Below, one piece after another: positions 1 to 11,690 of a stretch of 64,000 nucleotides of DNA. The position numbers and the translations under genes are program-made. How positions within the stretch are numbered: the first letter of the stretch is position 1; each line of letters starts with the position of its first letter. The notes beneath the pieces were generated by a model. That model saw only the letters and a program-made list of their open reading frames with translations, ran no database searches and was not told where the DNA came from. Source of the DNA: Eretmocerus hayati (taxonomy: Eukaryota; Arthropoda; Insecta; Hymenoptera; Aphelinidae); the NCBI GenBank assembly GCA_029851415.1, contig CM056742.1:112036246-112100245 (forward strand), written 5' to 3'.

Positions 1-35
1 AATCTGAATGTTTCCAGTCATCATACGACATTTGA

Positions 36-1424
36 TATAGAGGCCCCGCGGTAAAATTGTTTAGTGATAGAAATCATGAAATTATTTATTCTCTTAACTC
101 AAATGAAATCACATTTGCCATAACTGCGAACAATCATTTTATCCAATGCAATCGAGAGATCATCACAACAGAGCACCCAAAGCTATTCATTTATGAACCA
201 TCGATCGGTTCGAATGCTTATTTTTTCAATGAGGATTATTTAGTTCGTAAGAAAATTAATAACTTAGATCTTTTTACTTATATAAATTCAAAATTTGTAT
301 ACGTGGAAAAACATCTAAGAGCAGAGATAAGTGATTTCTATTTAGATTTGATAACACAAAAGTGTTACGTAGAGAAGAAGACTATCCAAAATTCCTTATC
401 CATTGCAATTCTATCCCCGGACGAGTTTGCCTTCAACGTAATGGGGAAACCAGGATATATAGCAAAAGTTGCAGGAGAAGTGGTTCACCTGTTGCAATGT
501 ACCCCGAAAGAAGTAAAGATAGTACATTCGGAGTCTTGCTTCCACCAACTACAAGTTTCATCAGCCAACGAAACTTGGTTCCTTACTCCACGAACTCATG
601 TTCTAGTGAAACGTGGAACACAAGTGAGTTGCAACTCCATTCTGCCCACTTACTACAAAATAGGGAATGAATGGATCAAATTCCTGCCAACCCTGACGAA
701 GGCAGAGGAACCAAACATCTTTAAACCAAATACGAAGATATCTTGGTCTTACGAGTCAGCAAATACACTCGCTACCAGTGGTGTGTATTCACAAAATGAC
801 CTGGACAACCTACGGGAACATCTCATGTTTCCTATTGATAGATCTTCGCTTCTCAACACCGTAGCAAGGAAGATGTCAGGAGAAACTACGATACATGAGG
901 AGTCAATTGAGAACTTACTCACTGAAAGCACATTATCTCATATTGCCGAGAACACTTGGAGGAGAATTCTGGAGGACCTGACGAAGTTTGGATCGATATC
1001 ATCAGCAGTGATCATGATATTCGTCATATTACACATCTGTAAGTTGATTATTGACACCATCATACAAGGATACACCCTTCACGCTATCTATGGGTTTTCC
1101 ATACATCTACTGGGAGCAATCTTCAGCTCAGTCACGTTTCTCCTGATCAATTTGGGAAGAGAAAAACATCAGAGGAAAAAGAATCAAAACAACAAGGGTT
1201 TTGATTTACAAGAGGTCAGAATTCATAGGACTTCCAGCCATCAATCACCAGTACCAACGACGCCGATTACAATCACGAGGTCGACCACCCAGCAAAGGTT
1301 ACCACCACCTCTACCTTTGAGACCACCAATCCCATCACTTCCAGAAAAAAATATTATCTCCTCGAAATCTCTTCCCATCCGAAATTCTTCTTCTCATACA
1401 ATTTTTTCATTAGATATTGAGTAA
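36..1424 (+). CDS. Envelope-like glycoprotein, 3' portion (BEL/Pao or chuvirus-glycoprotein type)
   Basis: This is the C-terminal part of a membrane fusion or envelope-type glycoprotein such as those carried by BEL/Pao retrotransposons and chuviruses. The frame opens after a stop at 33-35 and has no ATG near its start, so it is a partial gene cut by the window edge. A different frame (bases 1-51) is also open and ends in TAA at 52-54, which suggests a frameshift near base 50. Seen directly: a long ectodomain with scattered cysteines and an Asn-Glu-Thr glycosylation sequon; a hydrophobic membrane segment at about residues 312-335 of the frame counted from base 57; a second hydrophobic stretch at about 340-367 (GYTLHAIYGFSIHLLGAIF); then a basic, proline-rich tail of about 85 residues. 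The family call rests on the membrane-proximal block and tail layout, recalled from family knowledge and not searched. No gag or pol lies downstream, as expected for a 3'-terminal env. Confidence 0.55.
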   Translation, partial: YRGPAVKLFSDRNHEIIYSLNSNEITFAITANNHFIQCNREIITTEHPKLFIYEPSIGSNAYFFNEDYLVRKKINNLDLFTYINSKFVYVEKHLRAEISDFYLDLITQKCYVEKKTIQNSLSIAILSPDEFAFNVMGKPGYIAKVAGEVVHLLQCTPKEVKIVHSESCFHQLQVSSANETWFLTPRTHVLVKRGTQVSCNSILPTYYKIGNEWIKFLPTLTKAEEPNIFKPNTKISWSYESANTLATSGVYSQNDLDNLREHLMFPIDRSSLLNTVARKMSGETTIHEESIENLLTESTLSHIAENTWRRILEDLTKFGSISSAVIMIFVILHICKLIIDTIIQGYTLHAIYGFSIHLLGAIFSSVTFLLINLGREKHQRKKNQNNKGFDLQEVRIHRTSSHQSPVPTTPITITRSTTQQRLPPPLPLRPPIPSLPEKNIISSKSLPIRNSSSHTIFSLDIE

Positions 1425-1609
1425 AATAACTGATTTTCTATGCTCTTGGATGAGTTTTCACATGCCCTAGCGTCGTTTAGAATAAGTCATAGATATCTCC
1501 TACTCACAAATTAAGGTATTTGCAATACGTACTATCAAACTTTTGCAAACAGATCCGTCAGTTTCGTGCAAAATCAGACCCTGTGGACAAATTTCAGCGA
1601 GGAGGCGAG

Positions 1610-1630
1610 TGAATAATCACTGATTATTCA
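1610..1630. repeat. Perfect 10-bp hairpin 186 bp downstream of the envelope ORF
   Basis: TGAATAATCA, one spacer base, then TGATTATTCA: a perfect inverted repeat. It follows a purine-rich GGAGGCGAG stretch, as a polypurine tract might precede a 3' LTR, but no repeated LTR copy is visible in the window, so the role is unknown. Confidence 0.5.
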
Positions 1631-3033
1631 CCTTTTGATAAATTTCAACTCTCCGTGCATCTAATAGAAGATTGAGAATTGTATACGATTGTTTTTTTTC
1701 TCCCCGTTGGATATTAGGATAATGCCTATTTTTTTCTTTGTAATCCAGGTTTGGACCTGCTAATATTCTGTTTGTAATATGAGATACCTACATTTATGAA
1801 TTGAATTTAAATGGATAACTCAGTTATTGTAGCAGTGCATACACGAAGTTAGACGCGCACTCTACCTTCAACGACCAATGCAAAAGAGGCCAGACACGGA
1901 GAAGCATTTACGTGTCTGGATATTTTATAATGCGCTTGACCACCAATGCATGAGGCAAGACAGGTACGTGGAGTCAAGTCACTCGGGCAAAGTGCTGACC
2001 ATAGCAAAATTTGGAAATATGCACAGTCGGTTATGGATAAAAGCTTGCCTGAGATTTTATGATGTGTATGTTCGACGCAAAGTTAGAGTCGTAGAGATAA
2101 TTGAGTGGAGATTCCGTGAATATCCATGATTAATGAAAATCGGAGAAGAAGGGAAAAAGCAAAAATATCAATCAAAAAATACTTCTGTATAGATTTAGTC
2201 TCATTTTAGAGTGATTTCCATCGGGACTTTTCAATAATCGAACAAATCGGAGTTTGTTTATATGTTACATATCGTACCGATATGCAACGTCTAGCCGGGG
2301 AGGTGTTACGTCTTAATACGTAACTTTTCAAGAAATCAATAATCAAAAAGTGTATATTTAGTGTAAGCATATTTTGTAAGTCGGACAGCACACCGGGCCA
2401 TCAGAACAAAACAATGATATTGAGTCAGAGCGTGTTTCACGTTGTGGCGCGATCCACTTTTTGGAAATTCTGCATCAGCAGAAAAGTTCAATAAATGTCC
2501 CGCGTCTGGACACAAGAGTCAGTTGTTAGCACGAACCAGGCATCGTCGCGACTCCGTGAGCCACAGCTTTCGACAATTATATTTCATTCGCGTGCGATCG
2601 CTCCGGCCCGCGCAATTCAATTGTTGTAATTATAAATCTAAGTATATTTCAGATTCACATATATTTAAAATCTCAACTCTCAAGAATTTAGCAAGGAAAG
2701 GATACAATTTTATTTGATTCATATAATTGACGCATACGTGTATCAAGATAATATAATCATCAACTGATTGAGAAATACTATTTTTGGAAGTCCATAGAAG
2801 AGTTATCGAACCTATCATTTGTGGATAATTTGAATTTTGAAAGTGTCAATAAATACGGTGATCTACTGCCTGGTCAACAGCAGAACAAATGTAAGTTATC
2901 CCATTCATTTAATCTACCTTCCACAAAGAATCAAGAAGTATCCTTCTCTCAATCGAAAGTAGATTTTGTGAGCTTGCCACTAGGCTCATACGCGTCATCC
3001 CGACGTAACAGAGTAATCGAATGAGGCAGATGC
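1631..3033. other. Interval with no recognised gene; candidate LTR-like and exon-like sequence only
   Basis: No convincing gene. Around 2429-2640 the sequence becomes richer in GC and has an AATAAA at about 2491, so it could be LTR-like, but there is no second copy to test this. A stop-free 45-codon stretch from about 2755 ends at a good donor-like site (AAAT|GTAAGT at 2886-2893) and could be an exon end, but no acceptor or homologue is evident. Both readings are guesses. Confidence 0.2.
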
Positions 3034-3103
3034 GCTACCACATGGAAAATTCTGAACCCAGAAAGTAGGTGTCGATTTAGGGGCGAAATTTAGGGGACGA
3101 CTA

Positions 3104-3285
3104 TAAATTCCAGCCTAATTCCATCAAATGGGCTTTCACTTTAGAGCTGCAAGCAAAAACGCTAGCATTGCCAGTATACCCATATATATATATATCACTT
3201 TTTGACATGGGTTTATATGGGCAATTCTTACGTTTTTGCTTGTGGCTCTGGACAGAAGGCCCATTTGGTGGAGTCACTCTGGATT
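3104..3285. repeat. Short foldback (inverted-repeat) element
   Basis: Two arms of about 75 bp pair imperfectly: the left arm contains CCATCAAATGGGCTTTCACT and GCAAGCAAAAACG; the right arm contains CGTTTTTGCTTG and GGCCCATTTGGTGGA. They are separated by a short loop carrying a (TA)n run near 3182-3194. No target-site duplication was identified. It is probably a degraded MITE. Confidence 0.55.
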
Positions 3286-3372
3286 TTCCATTTTCTAGGT
3301 GGTACGAGACTGTGAAAAAAGTTTAGTGAGGTATGATGACCCGGATTCCGGACTCCCGTTGCGAGTCCAATT

Positions 3373-3383
3373 TTCGGGCGCCA
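3373..3383 (-). other. Possible retroelement primer-binding site (tRNA-Lys-like)
   Basis: On the minus strand the bases read TGGCGCCCGAA, complementary to the 3' end of tRNA-Lys type 3 including CCA. Immediately upstream on that strand is a CA dinucleotide three bases away, the expected end of a 5' LTR. No gag or pol reading frame follows on the minus strand and no LTR pair is visible, so this may be a solo remnant or chance. Confidence 0.25.
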
Positions 3384-5011
3384 CAGTGAATGGGGCCCAA
3401 TCAATTTCTTACTTGATCTCGTTTCTTGAGCCTACTTTAGCCTATCTTACTCCTTCTGAGCCTACCAGATAATCCTGAAAGTTGGGGACGGAACTGACCA
3501 CGGATTCGGTTTCTACATCAAAAAATTCACGAAAAACACATGTTCACGTCTTGGGAACGATCCGACTCGAAATTCGCATTCTTGGCGTCCATTGGAGAAG
3601 CCGCGGGTACACGGACTCGATACTTTGGAGTTTCTCAGTTTTTGGACCAGCTAGATCTCGTGATCTAACGCGTCAAACCGACTTCCTCGAGTGACCATTC
3701 TGAAGTAGTTACACCGGGCGGCTATCAATTGAAATTACTTTTAGAGACATCAGAGGACGCGCGTGCACAAGAGATGCAAATACTGGATTGAAATTTGTTT
3801 CAAAGATAATTTTTTGCATTTTTGACCACTTTCCACCGCCAAGACTGATAGTTTTCGAAACCGTTTTCGCTGTAACATGACCCAGCAAACACGATGAATT
3901 GGTTAACTAACGTCTTGATTACATATAACATGGTTAGAAATCAATTCTTATGTTTTATCAATTTTCTTAGAGGCCTCAATCACAGGTTGTCGATATAAGA
4001 ATACTGCTCTCCTATTTGTCGAAGTTCCGAAGATATGTTGAAAAAAATCAGGTTGTTTCATTGAAATCCATCGGAACACGATTTCACTAATGGAACGCCG
4101 ATTCTCAACTATTTTGGAGAATTACTCAAAATACCGTACGACACAAAGATGCACTTCTTATTTTGCACAGGCCTCGTATTTTCGGGACCCTATTGGACAT
4201 TGATGGAATCGGAATTCTGTTCGAGTGTTCACGCGATCGTGTAAATGGGATACCAAACTATAAGGAATAAGATTCAGCATGTCAGAATGGATATCCTTTC
4301 GGATGATGGATCGATCAATGTTTAATTTTAAATCCGGATAAAATGGCATCTCCATGTATCTTCTCAGTAAAAAAATCAGAGTTTGTAGCAAATTCATTAT
4401 AATAGGCCCATTCACTTCTTGTGATGATTATTAATTCTCAAAACTTCTGACAATGACACTGTGAATCACCATTAAAGACCCGTAACGGATTGCAAATTAA
4501 TCACTCCAAGCGAAGAATGCCAGCTCAATGAGGAAAGGGTTAGCTGAAAATGATGATCAAGGAATTATTCCCATCACCAGAAAAATAATAAATGATGTAG
4601 AATACCAAAGCGGTAATGAATCCTTGAACTGTTCTCCAGGAAAGCTACGAATGAGGACCTCTTCAATCGATTGTTCTTGTTGTCAGACCTTGTTCTCCCT
4701 CAGACTCGCAAGATCAGGGACAAAAAAGTAAAACTCGTATCGCCTGAATTGAGAGAACTGATCGTTGTCGATAGTAAGGATGATGAATAAATTATGATTA
4801 TCTAGTCAATGTATGTCTATCTTCTCCAACTAGTCGATCGGAATGTGTATTAATATTTGCAATTTTGATCTGTTACCATTTCGAAATCCTTCTATGAGCT
4901 CACGCCTATATCAGAGGTGCGATTGAGATGTTTTTTGAAATATTCTTGGTTTAGAAACAACTATGTTGATGATTATCAGACTACGAGGAGTCATAATCGT
5001 CACATCGGTTA
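3384..5011. other. Interval with no recognised gene
   Basis: No reading frame here shows recognisable domains or splice structure, and the short ORFs look random. No clear tandem or inverted repeats were noticed. Confidence 0.4.
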
Positions 5012-5013
5012 TA

Positions 5014-5497
5014 CAGTGAAACCTCCATAAGGCGGACACCTTCGGTTGCAAAAAATATGTCCGACTCATAGAGGTGTCCGCTTTATAGAGAGGCTACCTG
5101 GAAATGTCAAGTCTGTTATTCAATGATCCTATAAAAATGAATCGTGTCAATTTGATCAAAATTAATTGCAGATAACCGAGATCAAGTCAACTATTGAAAT
5201 CCCCCTGAATAAGAACGAACTTGTTGTTGTTGCTCTCTGCAGCATAACCGGTGCGTTATACGCAAAAACTAACATTAGAATTAAGCCATCACCCGTCCGG
5301 CTAATAGAGGTGCTTATACATGTGCTCTTATGGGTGAATGTAATCGAAATTTTTGTCCGCGTCCGGGTTTTGAAGTGTCCGCTTTGAACAGAGGCGTATC
5401 TGTGGAAAAACATAGGAGTTTGGCCGGTCGCAGGCGAAGAGCCCGCGATGTGGAGGCATCCGCGTTCTGGAGGTGTCCGAATAGAGAGGTTTCACTG
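5014..5497. mobile_element. Pogo/Tigger-type MITE with TA target duplication
   Basis: The left end is CAGTGAAACCTC at 5014-5025, followed by CATAAGGCGGACA. The right end is the inverted form GAGAGGTTTCACTG ending at 5497. TA lies on both sides (5012-5013 and 5498-5499). CAGT-starting ends with a TAAGGCGGACA-like subterminal motif and TA duplication are typical of Tc1/mariner-superfamily pogo/Tigger elements. At 484 bp with no transposase frame it is non-autonomous. Several internal copies of a TGTCCGCTTT-like motif (5065-5100, 5375-5400) repeat the subterminal sequence. Confidence 0.8.
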
Positions 5498-5540
5498 TAT
5501 ATAGTGTTTCCTTGAATTTCGTCCAGGGCGATCTAGTCTG

Positions 5541-5674
5541 TGGGCAAGTGGATATGTTATACCGATTTTTCTCTAGAACATGAGTAGTATCATCGACTCC
5601 ATGATAGTGGGCAAGTGGATATGTTATACCGATTTCTCTCCAGAACATGAGTAGTATCATCGACTCTATGATGG
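5541..5674. repeat. Tandem duplication, two 67-bp units
   Basis: Units at 5541-5607 and 5608-5674 both begin TGGGCAAGTGGATATGTTAT and differ at only a few bases. No coding role is seen; it is a local duplication. Confidence 0.85.
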
Positions 5675-5701
5675 TGTGACTAGTGGGATTCTGTGATTTT
5701 T

Positions 5702-6090
5702 CATTAAGGCCATGTCGGATTCCCGCGGCAAATACGGGGTTACAACTTACACGATGGTTTTTCCATCAATTGAGACGGAGGTGGTCGTAAATGACTCGGA
5801 ATTGGTACAGGAATGTGCCTCTGGTGCAATCAGTGAGGATGAACTTCTCTCATTCTTCAGAAGGAATCGAAGAATCGAGAGATATTCCGATCCTGATTCC
5901 CAGAGAGCGCGACTTTGCACCTTACATCGAGTTTTGAGGGAGAAAGAGACGTTTATCGTCACAAATCGTACCAGAGGCACATTCCTGGTGCAATTCCGAG
6001 TCATTTGCGACCACCCCTGTCTCAATTGATGGAAAACCATTGCGAAAAGTGTAACCCCGTTTTGCGCGAGACTCCGACACAGCTTTAATG
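5702..6090. mobile_element. Foldback MITE, about 389 bp
   Basis: The left arm starts CATTAAGGCCATGTCGGA and the right arm ends TCCGACACAGCTTTAATG, its inverted complement with a few mismatches. Arms of about 120 bp also share GGCACATTCCTG/CAGGAATGTGCC. The loop of about 130 bp has no gene. The predicted short ORFs on both strands here are products of the palindrome. Confidence 0.75.
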
Positions 6091-6861
6091 GGCGGAAATG
6101 CATCGATTCTGTATTCATTCGAAGTGATATATTCATTTTGTGATTGAATCAATCTTTTGAGATCTCAATCCTTCTAAAATCCAAGTTTGGAGAAGATTAT
6201 GTGATTTTGGGTTTCTATCTCTGTAATTGTCTGAACATTTGGAATATTGTAATCATGAAGTCGAAGGGAACATTTGTCAGAAATTTCGACTCACAGATAC
6301 GGACAACCAAAAAGTGAATCTCGGTTGGCTCCAGCGAAACACGGCTGGGATCCGAATCCAAATGAGACTCGTGAAACATAAGTTTAGTTAAACTACCGTG
6401 ATAATAATAGTAAATGAAATTTTTATATTTCGATGATTTATTCTTGATTGGAATTATAATTGGAATAAATATATGAATGGACGACTGAACAGTGAACAGG
6501 TTTTGCGCGTGTTGATTCGCGGGATGGATATTTTCTAACTTTCATAAAAACTGGGGAGATGATTCGTTTTGATTCGAAAATTACGAGGCCCTTTTGCAAA
6601 GATTTTACAGGTCATCATATATTTCACTCAGACTCGAAAGTGATACACCAACTACAGCTCACAACTCAGATTCGTGGAATATTTCAACAATACGTAGTTT
6701 GGGAGTAGGATTCTTTGATCTTTCGATTTTCGCAGTTCTAATTTACGAATATTGGCGGAGTATCCATGAAAAAAGAAAAGAGCCCATGGAAATGATTTTC
6801 TTGGGGGGGGGGGGGGGGGGTGAGGCAACCATCGAGACTGGATTGGTACGAATAACCTGAA
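6091..6861. other. Interval without a recognised gene; contains an 18-base G run
   Basis: No domain-bearing frame is visible. A homopolymer of 18 G residues lies at 6803-6820; such runs are common assembly or slippage hot spots. Confidence 0.4.
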
Positions 6862-7606
6862 GAATTAATGATTTTATAACCGATTTGTAATGATTCGTGT
6901 GGCCTTCCGCCTCAAAATTCGTTCTGGACGCTCTCAAACTCCCGCAGGTATATCCACGCACTCTTAGGTCACGGCTAATAATAGACGGATGATGAGGGAA
7001 TGTATTCTAGGTACTTTCGATGTGGCACATTCGCGTTTACACTCCAAGAATTCATGATTTTTCACCGATTCGCAGCGATTCGTGTGGCCTTTCGCCTGAA
7101 AGCTCGTTTTAGACGCTCTCAAAGTCCCTCAGGTGTATCCAGGCACTTCTGGGTCACGGTAAATGATAGGTGAATGATGTAGAAAGGTACTCCAGGTACT
7201 TTGAATGTGGTCTATTCGCGTTTACACCCCAAGAATTCATGATATTGCACCGATTCGCAGTGATTCGTGTGGCTTTTCGCCTCAAAGCTTGTTCTAGACG
7301 CTCTCAAAGTCCCGCAGGTGTATCCACGCACTTCTGGGTCACGGGAAATAATATGTGAATGATGTAGAAAGGTATTCCAGGTACTTTCAATGTGGCACAT
7401 TCGCGTTTACACCCCAAGAATTCATGATTTTGCACCGATTCCCAGTGATTCATGTGGCCTTTCCGCCTGAAAGCTCGTTCTAGACGCTCTCAAAGCCCCG
7501 CAGGTGTATCCACGCACTTCTGGGTCACGGGAAATGATATGTGAATGATGTAGGAAGGTATTCCAGGTACTTTCAATGTGGCACATTCGCGTTTTCGCCC
7601 AGAGAA
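6862..7606. repeat. Tandem repeat with 185-bp monomer, four copies
   Basis: Equivalent points (TTCATGATTT or its variants) fall at 6865, 7051, 7236, 7421 and 7607, giving spacings of 185-186 bp. Each unit contains CACCGATTCGCAGTGATTCG and ends with CACTTCTGGGTCACGG-type sequence. Copies two to four are closest to each other; the first is more divergent. The monomer length is in the size range of satellite DNA. No gene. Confidence 0.85.
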
Positions 7607-8224
7607 TTCAAGATTTTTGACCAATATGCAGTTTTTCCATGTTTCCCCACCCCCAAATGGGCCCTAACCCTCAAAATGAGTCGTAAAAAAAATTTTCAAA
7701 AAATATTTCGACGTAAAATTTTCCGTTTTTTTGAATGCTGTAGTCCAAGTTCCAAAATATTGGTGGGAACCTCCTGAAAAATGCAAAAAACTCCTAAAAA
7801 TTGCAATTTTCAGAAAATCGCCCAAAACATCAAATTTGTTTTGGAAAATGCAACATTTTTGTTCCTCATAAAAATTTGGATAAATCGCTTTCCCACCGAG
7901 TTAAACGCCTAATACTGCGTTTTTTCCTCATTTTCGCGCTATTCAGACCGCCATGGGCGTATGGGTCCACGAGGCTCCTCAGGGGAAAACGATTCGAATT
8001 CTACTATCAAAAAGCTACAATTTCTCTTCTTGCAACTTTCCGATATCGCTCGTTTTCAGCGTTAGATTAATTTTGGGCCTAGAGGTGTTTCGTAAGCCTG
8101 TGTGCGACGTCTGTCTCTTGTCAATGCGAGTGTTAAACTGGCCAGCTAGAATCGGAACAGCTGATCCATTATATATGATCTATCACGAGTTAACAGAACT
8201 ACTCATTTCACATGTGTATACGTA
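7607..8224. other. Interval without a recognised gene
   Basis: No conserved domain was recognised in any frame; A/T-rich stretches (AAAAATTTTC types) dominate. The stretch lies between the 185-bp tandem repeat and the large foldback element. Confidence 0.35.
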
Positions 8225-8595
8225 TTAGGGTGGTCCTTATTTCCCAAGTTTCACAGATCCTTTCTCCCCCCCTCTGGATATCTTCTTTGAGCCCAAAAAA
8301 CATGGGGAAAATTTTCCCCGAGCCCCTAGAGAGTGATTTAATAGTGCCTCAAAGAGCATCTTGCTTTGAAACTCAAGTAAAAAATAACGCTTTTTGGGAT
8401 TTTTCTGTCCCAATGTTCGAGCTCTTGAAACTTAGTGTTTCTTCGCGAATGTAAAAGTGGGGATACATGTTCCCACGTAAAATTTGATGCTGAATCGAAT
8501 TTCATCGTAACATTTGAACTAGGATGCCACCCAATACTCGTAAATTGCGTTTTCCGACGCGGAAAACACTTTTAGCGCGACTTTTTCATCTCATT

Positions 8596-9546
8596 CGAGT
8601 GTCTCAGGCGTCACTTACTCCCTCAAGATTATTCTAAACCACCTATTTTCATGTAAAAAAAGACGCTGAATCGGAATCCATCGTTATTTCCTAGGTATAC
8701 TGTGGCCCAACGTGAAAAAAATGCGTTTTTCCACCGAGAAAGTACCTTGAGTGAGTCTTCCACGCCCGAATCGAGTGTCTCAGGCGTCATTCACTCCCTC
8801 AAGATTAATCTAAACCACCTATTTTCATGTAAAAAAAAAACGCTGAATTGGAATCCATTGCTATTTCCTAGGTATAATGTCGCCTAACGTGAAGAAAACG
8901 CGCTTTTCCACCGAGAAAGTACCTTAAGCGAGTCTTTCACGCCCGAATCGAGTGTCTCAGGCATCACTCACTCTCTCAAGATTAATCTAAACCACCTAAT
9001 TTCGTGTAAAAACCCCGCCTGATTGGAATCCATTGTTATTTACCAGGTATAATGTCGCCTAACGTGAGAAAAATGAGTTTTTCCACCAAGGAAGCTACCT
9101 AAGCTCATCTTTCACGCGGGAATCGAGTGTCTCAGGCGTCACTCACTTTCTCGAGATTGATCTTAACGACCTGATTTCATGTAAAAAACCACGCTGAATC
9201 AAAATTCATCGTTATTTCTCAGGTACAACGACGCTCAACGTGAGAAAAATCCGTTTTTCTCCTGAGAAAGCACCCTAAGCGCGTCCATCACGCGGGAATC
9301 GAGTGCCTCAGGCGTCACTCACTTCCTCGAGATTGGTCTTAATGACCTGATCCCATGTAACAAACCACGTTGAATCGAAATTCATCATCATTTCTCTGTA
9401 ACAACGATGCCTAACGTGGAACAAATGCGTTTTTCCACCCAGAAAGCATCCTAAGCGCATCTTCCACCCCCGGATTGAGTGTCTCAGGCGTCACTCACTC
9501 TCTCGAGACTGATGTGAATTGACCAAAATGTCTCTTCCGTTCCATT
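8596..9546. repeat. ~176-bp tandem units in the left foldback arm
   Basis: The motif CGAGTGTCTCAGGCGTCACT recurs with small changes at 8596, 8772, 8949, 9124, 9300 and 9476, a regular period of 175-177 bp, followed by a shortened unit at 9547. Every unit also holds a GCTGAATCGGAATCCATCG-like block and a GCGTTTTTCCACCGAGAAAG-like block. Confidence 0.85.
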
Positions 9547-11129
9547 CGAGGGTCTCAGCAGTCACTGACTCACGTAGGAATAGTCAGAATGTTCCAAATC
9601 CATGCCAAATCAGAGTTCACCATCATTTCAGCCGTAAAATTGGTCCCTGTAAAGAGACCTAAGGGAGAGTTCCTGCCAAAATCGAAAAACTGTCTAACTC
9701 GGCCTCATATGGGATTTTCGGGATCCGTGACAAACTCTCTTCACAACCATTCGTAAAGGCGCTCACTATCGTATGAAGATCTAGGCTGAATCGGATTCGT
9801 CAATGGCGTCTTGTTGAAATCACCTCCAATCAGCGCGAGATAAAAGTATCTCGTACGAAAACGTCTATGCGCTCCGGCCGCCTAATCCAGAAAGAGATCA
9901 ATCGGGCTTACTCTAACCCAACCCTCACGGGTAAGGTCCCTATCTCACGCGAAGATTGTAGCGCCCCTTGCTCGTGCGTTGCGGCCGGTCATCAAACCAA
10001 ACCTTACACGCTTCGCAATCCTAGCATTTTATGTGAAAATGGGATCCTATGGCCGCTCCAAGAGTCCAGGCAATGCTCCCAGCCTTTTGTCAGCGTCGAT
10101 TCACGTCGGTCGTTTTGGCAGTTAACGACGAGCAACGTCAAGCTATCATGAAATTTTAGTGAGTTGCGAATAAGTAGATCCCTCTGGAACCGATCGAGAT
10201 TCTGGAATCACAATGCTTCCCTAAATTACTCTCTGGTATACTTTCAAGTCTGAATCCATGTCGAATCTGACTATACGAAAGAGTCTTCTGCTGTGACCAT
10301 GATTTCCAGAGCCAAAATATACCAGAATAGTATATTATGATACAAGGGCGCAAACGATGGTTTTCGCAGTTCGAGTGATTTTTTCAGGCCCGAGCCGCAG
10401 GTGAGGGTCTAAATAGTCATGAGAAGGAGAAAATCATTGCGCCCGAGTATCATACTATGTTTTTTGATCTTCTGTGAGCAAATGGAAAGCGAAAAACAGT
10501 GTGCAAATTACTCATTTGCGCACAGACGATCAAAAACCCAGTTACATTCTATACAGCTAAGTTTAACAAGGGATAAAAGACAGTATCTTGATGCAAGTAA
10601 GATGACCGTTCTGAAAAAGATGAGGATCGAAGAGGAAAGATCTTCATAATTTTATGAGTCGAGGACTCGTGTTATGTTGTTAACTTGAGTCACTTGATAT
10701 CTCCACTCTTGTTAATAAATGCATCTCCCTAGTCAAAGCGTGATAAAGAGTATCGACTATCCCATCCGAATCAGATATCGTAATTTTTTTTTTTCCAATA
10801 GATGCCTGAGGTGTAAATCCTTTTGACTCATGATATCCCTATTTGTGTCGAGTGTCAAAATGTTCTGGTGGAGAATGATGACTGAGTTCTTTAAGAATCA
10901 CAATGGTTTTGGGGACTTTGACCTGTCTCTCAGATTGACTTGGTTGATTGCAGACTTTTTATGAATTTTACCCAGGAATTCGTCATCTTTCGTGGATTTC
11001 GTTGCATTCTGGAGAAAAAACGGATTTTTCTACGTTAAGTGTCGTTGTACCCGAAAAATAACGATGAATTTTGATTCAGCGTAGAATTTTAGATAAAATC
11101 AGGTCGTTCAGACCAATCTCGAGAGAGTA

Positions 11130-11690
11130 AGTGACGCCTGAGACACTCGATTCCCGCGTGGAAGATGAGCTTAGGGTGCTTCCTTGGTGAAAAAACACAT
11201 TTTTCTCACGTTGGGCGACATTATACCTGGTAATTGGAGATGGATTCCAATTCAGCGTGTTTTTTTACATGAAATTAGGTCGTTCGTATTGATCCCGAGA
11301 GAATGAGTGACGCCTGAAACACTCGATTCGGGCGTGGAAGACTCACTTAAGGTACTTTCTCGGTGGAAAAACGCATTTTTCTCACGTTAGGCGACATTAT
11401 ACCTAGGAAATAGCAATGGATTCCAATTCAGCGTCTTTTTTTACATGAAAATAGGTGGTTTAGATTAATCTTGAGGGAGTGAATGACGCCTGAGACACTC
11501 GATTCGGGCGTGGAAGACTCACTCAAGGTACTTTCTCGGTGGAAAAACGCATTTTTTTCACGTTGGGCCACAGTATACCTAGGAAATAACGATGGATTCC
11601 GATTCAGCGTCTTTTTTTACATGAAAATAGGTGGTTTAGAATAATCTTGAGGGAGTAAGTGACGCCTGAGACACTCGAATGAGATGAAAA
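11130..11690. repeat. ~176-bp tandem units in the right foldback arm (inverted)
   Basis: AGTGACGCCTGAGACACTCG, the complement of the left-arm motif, recurs at about 11131, 11307, 11482 and 11658. There are four units here against six in the left arm, so the arms have gained or lost units independently. Confidence 0.85.

Noticed and set aside
362..670. 102-aa ORF overlapping the envelope-like gene
   Set aside because: Out-of-frame shadow of the longer ORF with no domain.
5712..6152. Opposing ORFs of 76-129 aa
   Set aside because: The same palindromic element read from both arms; not genes.
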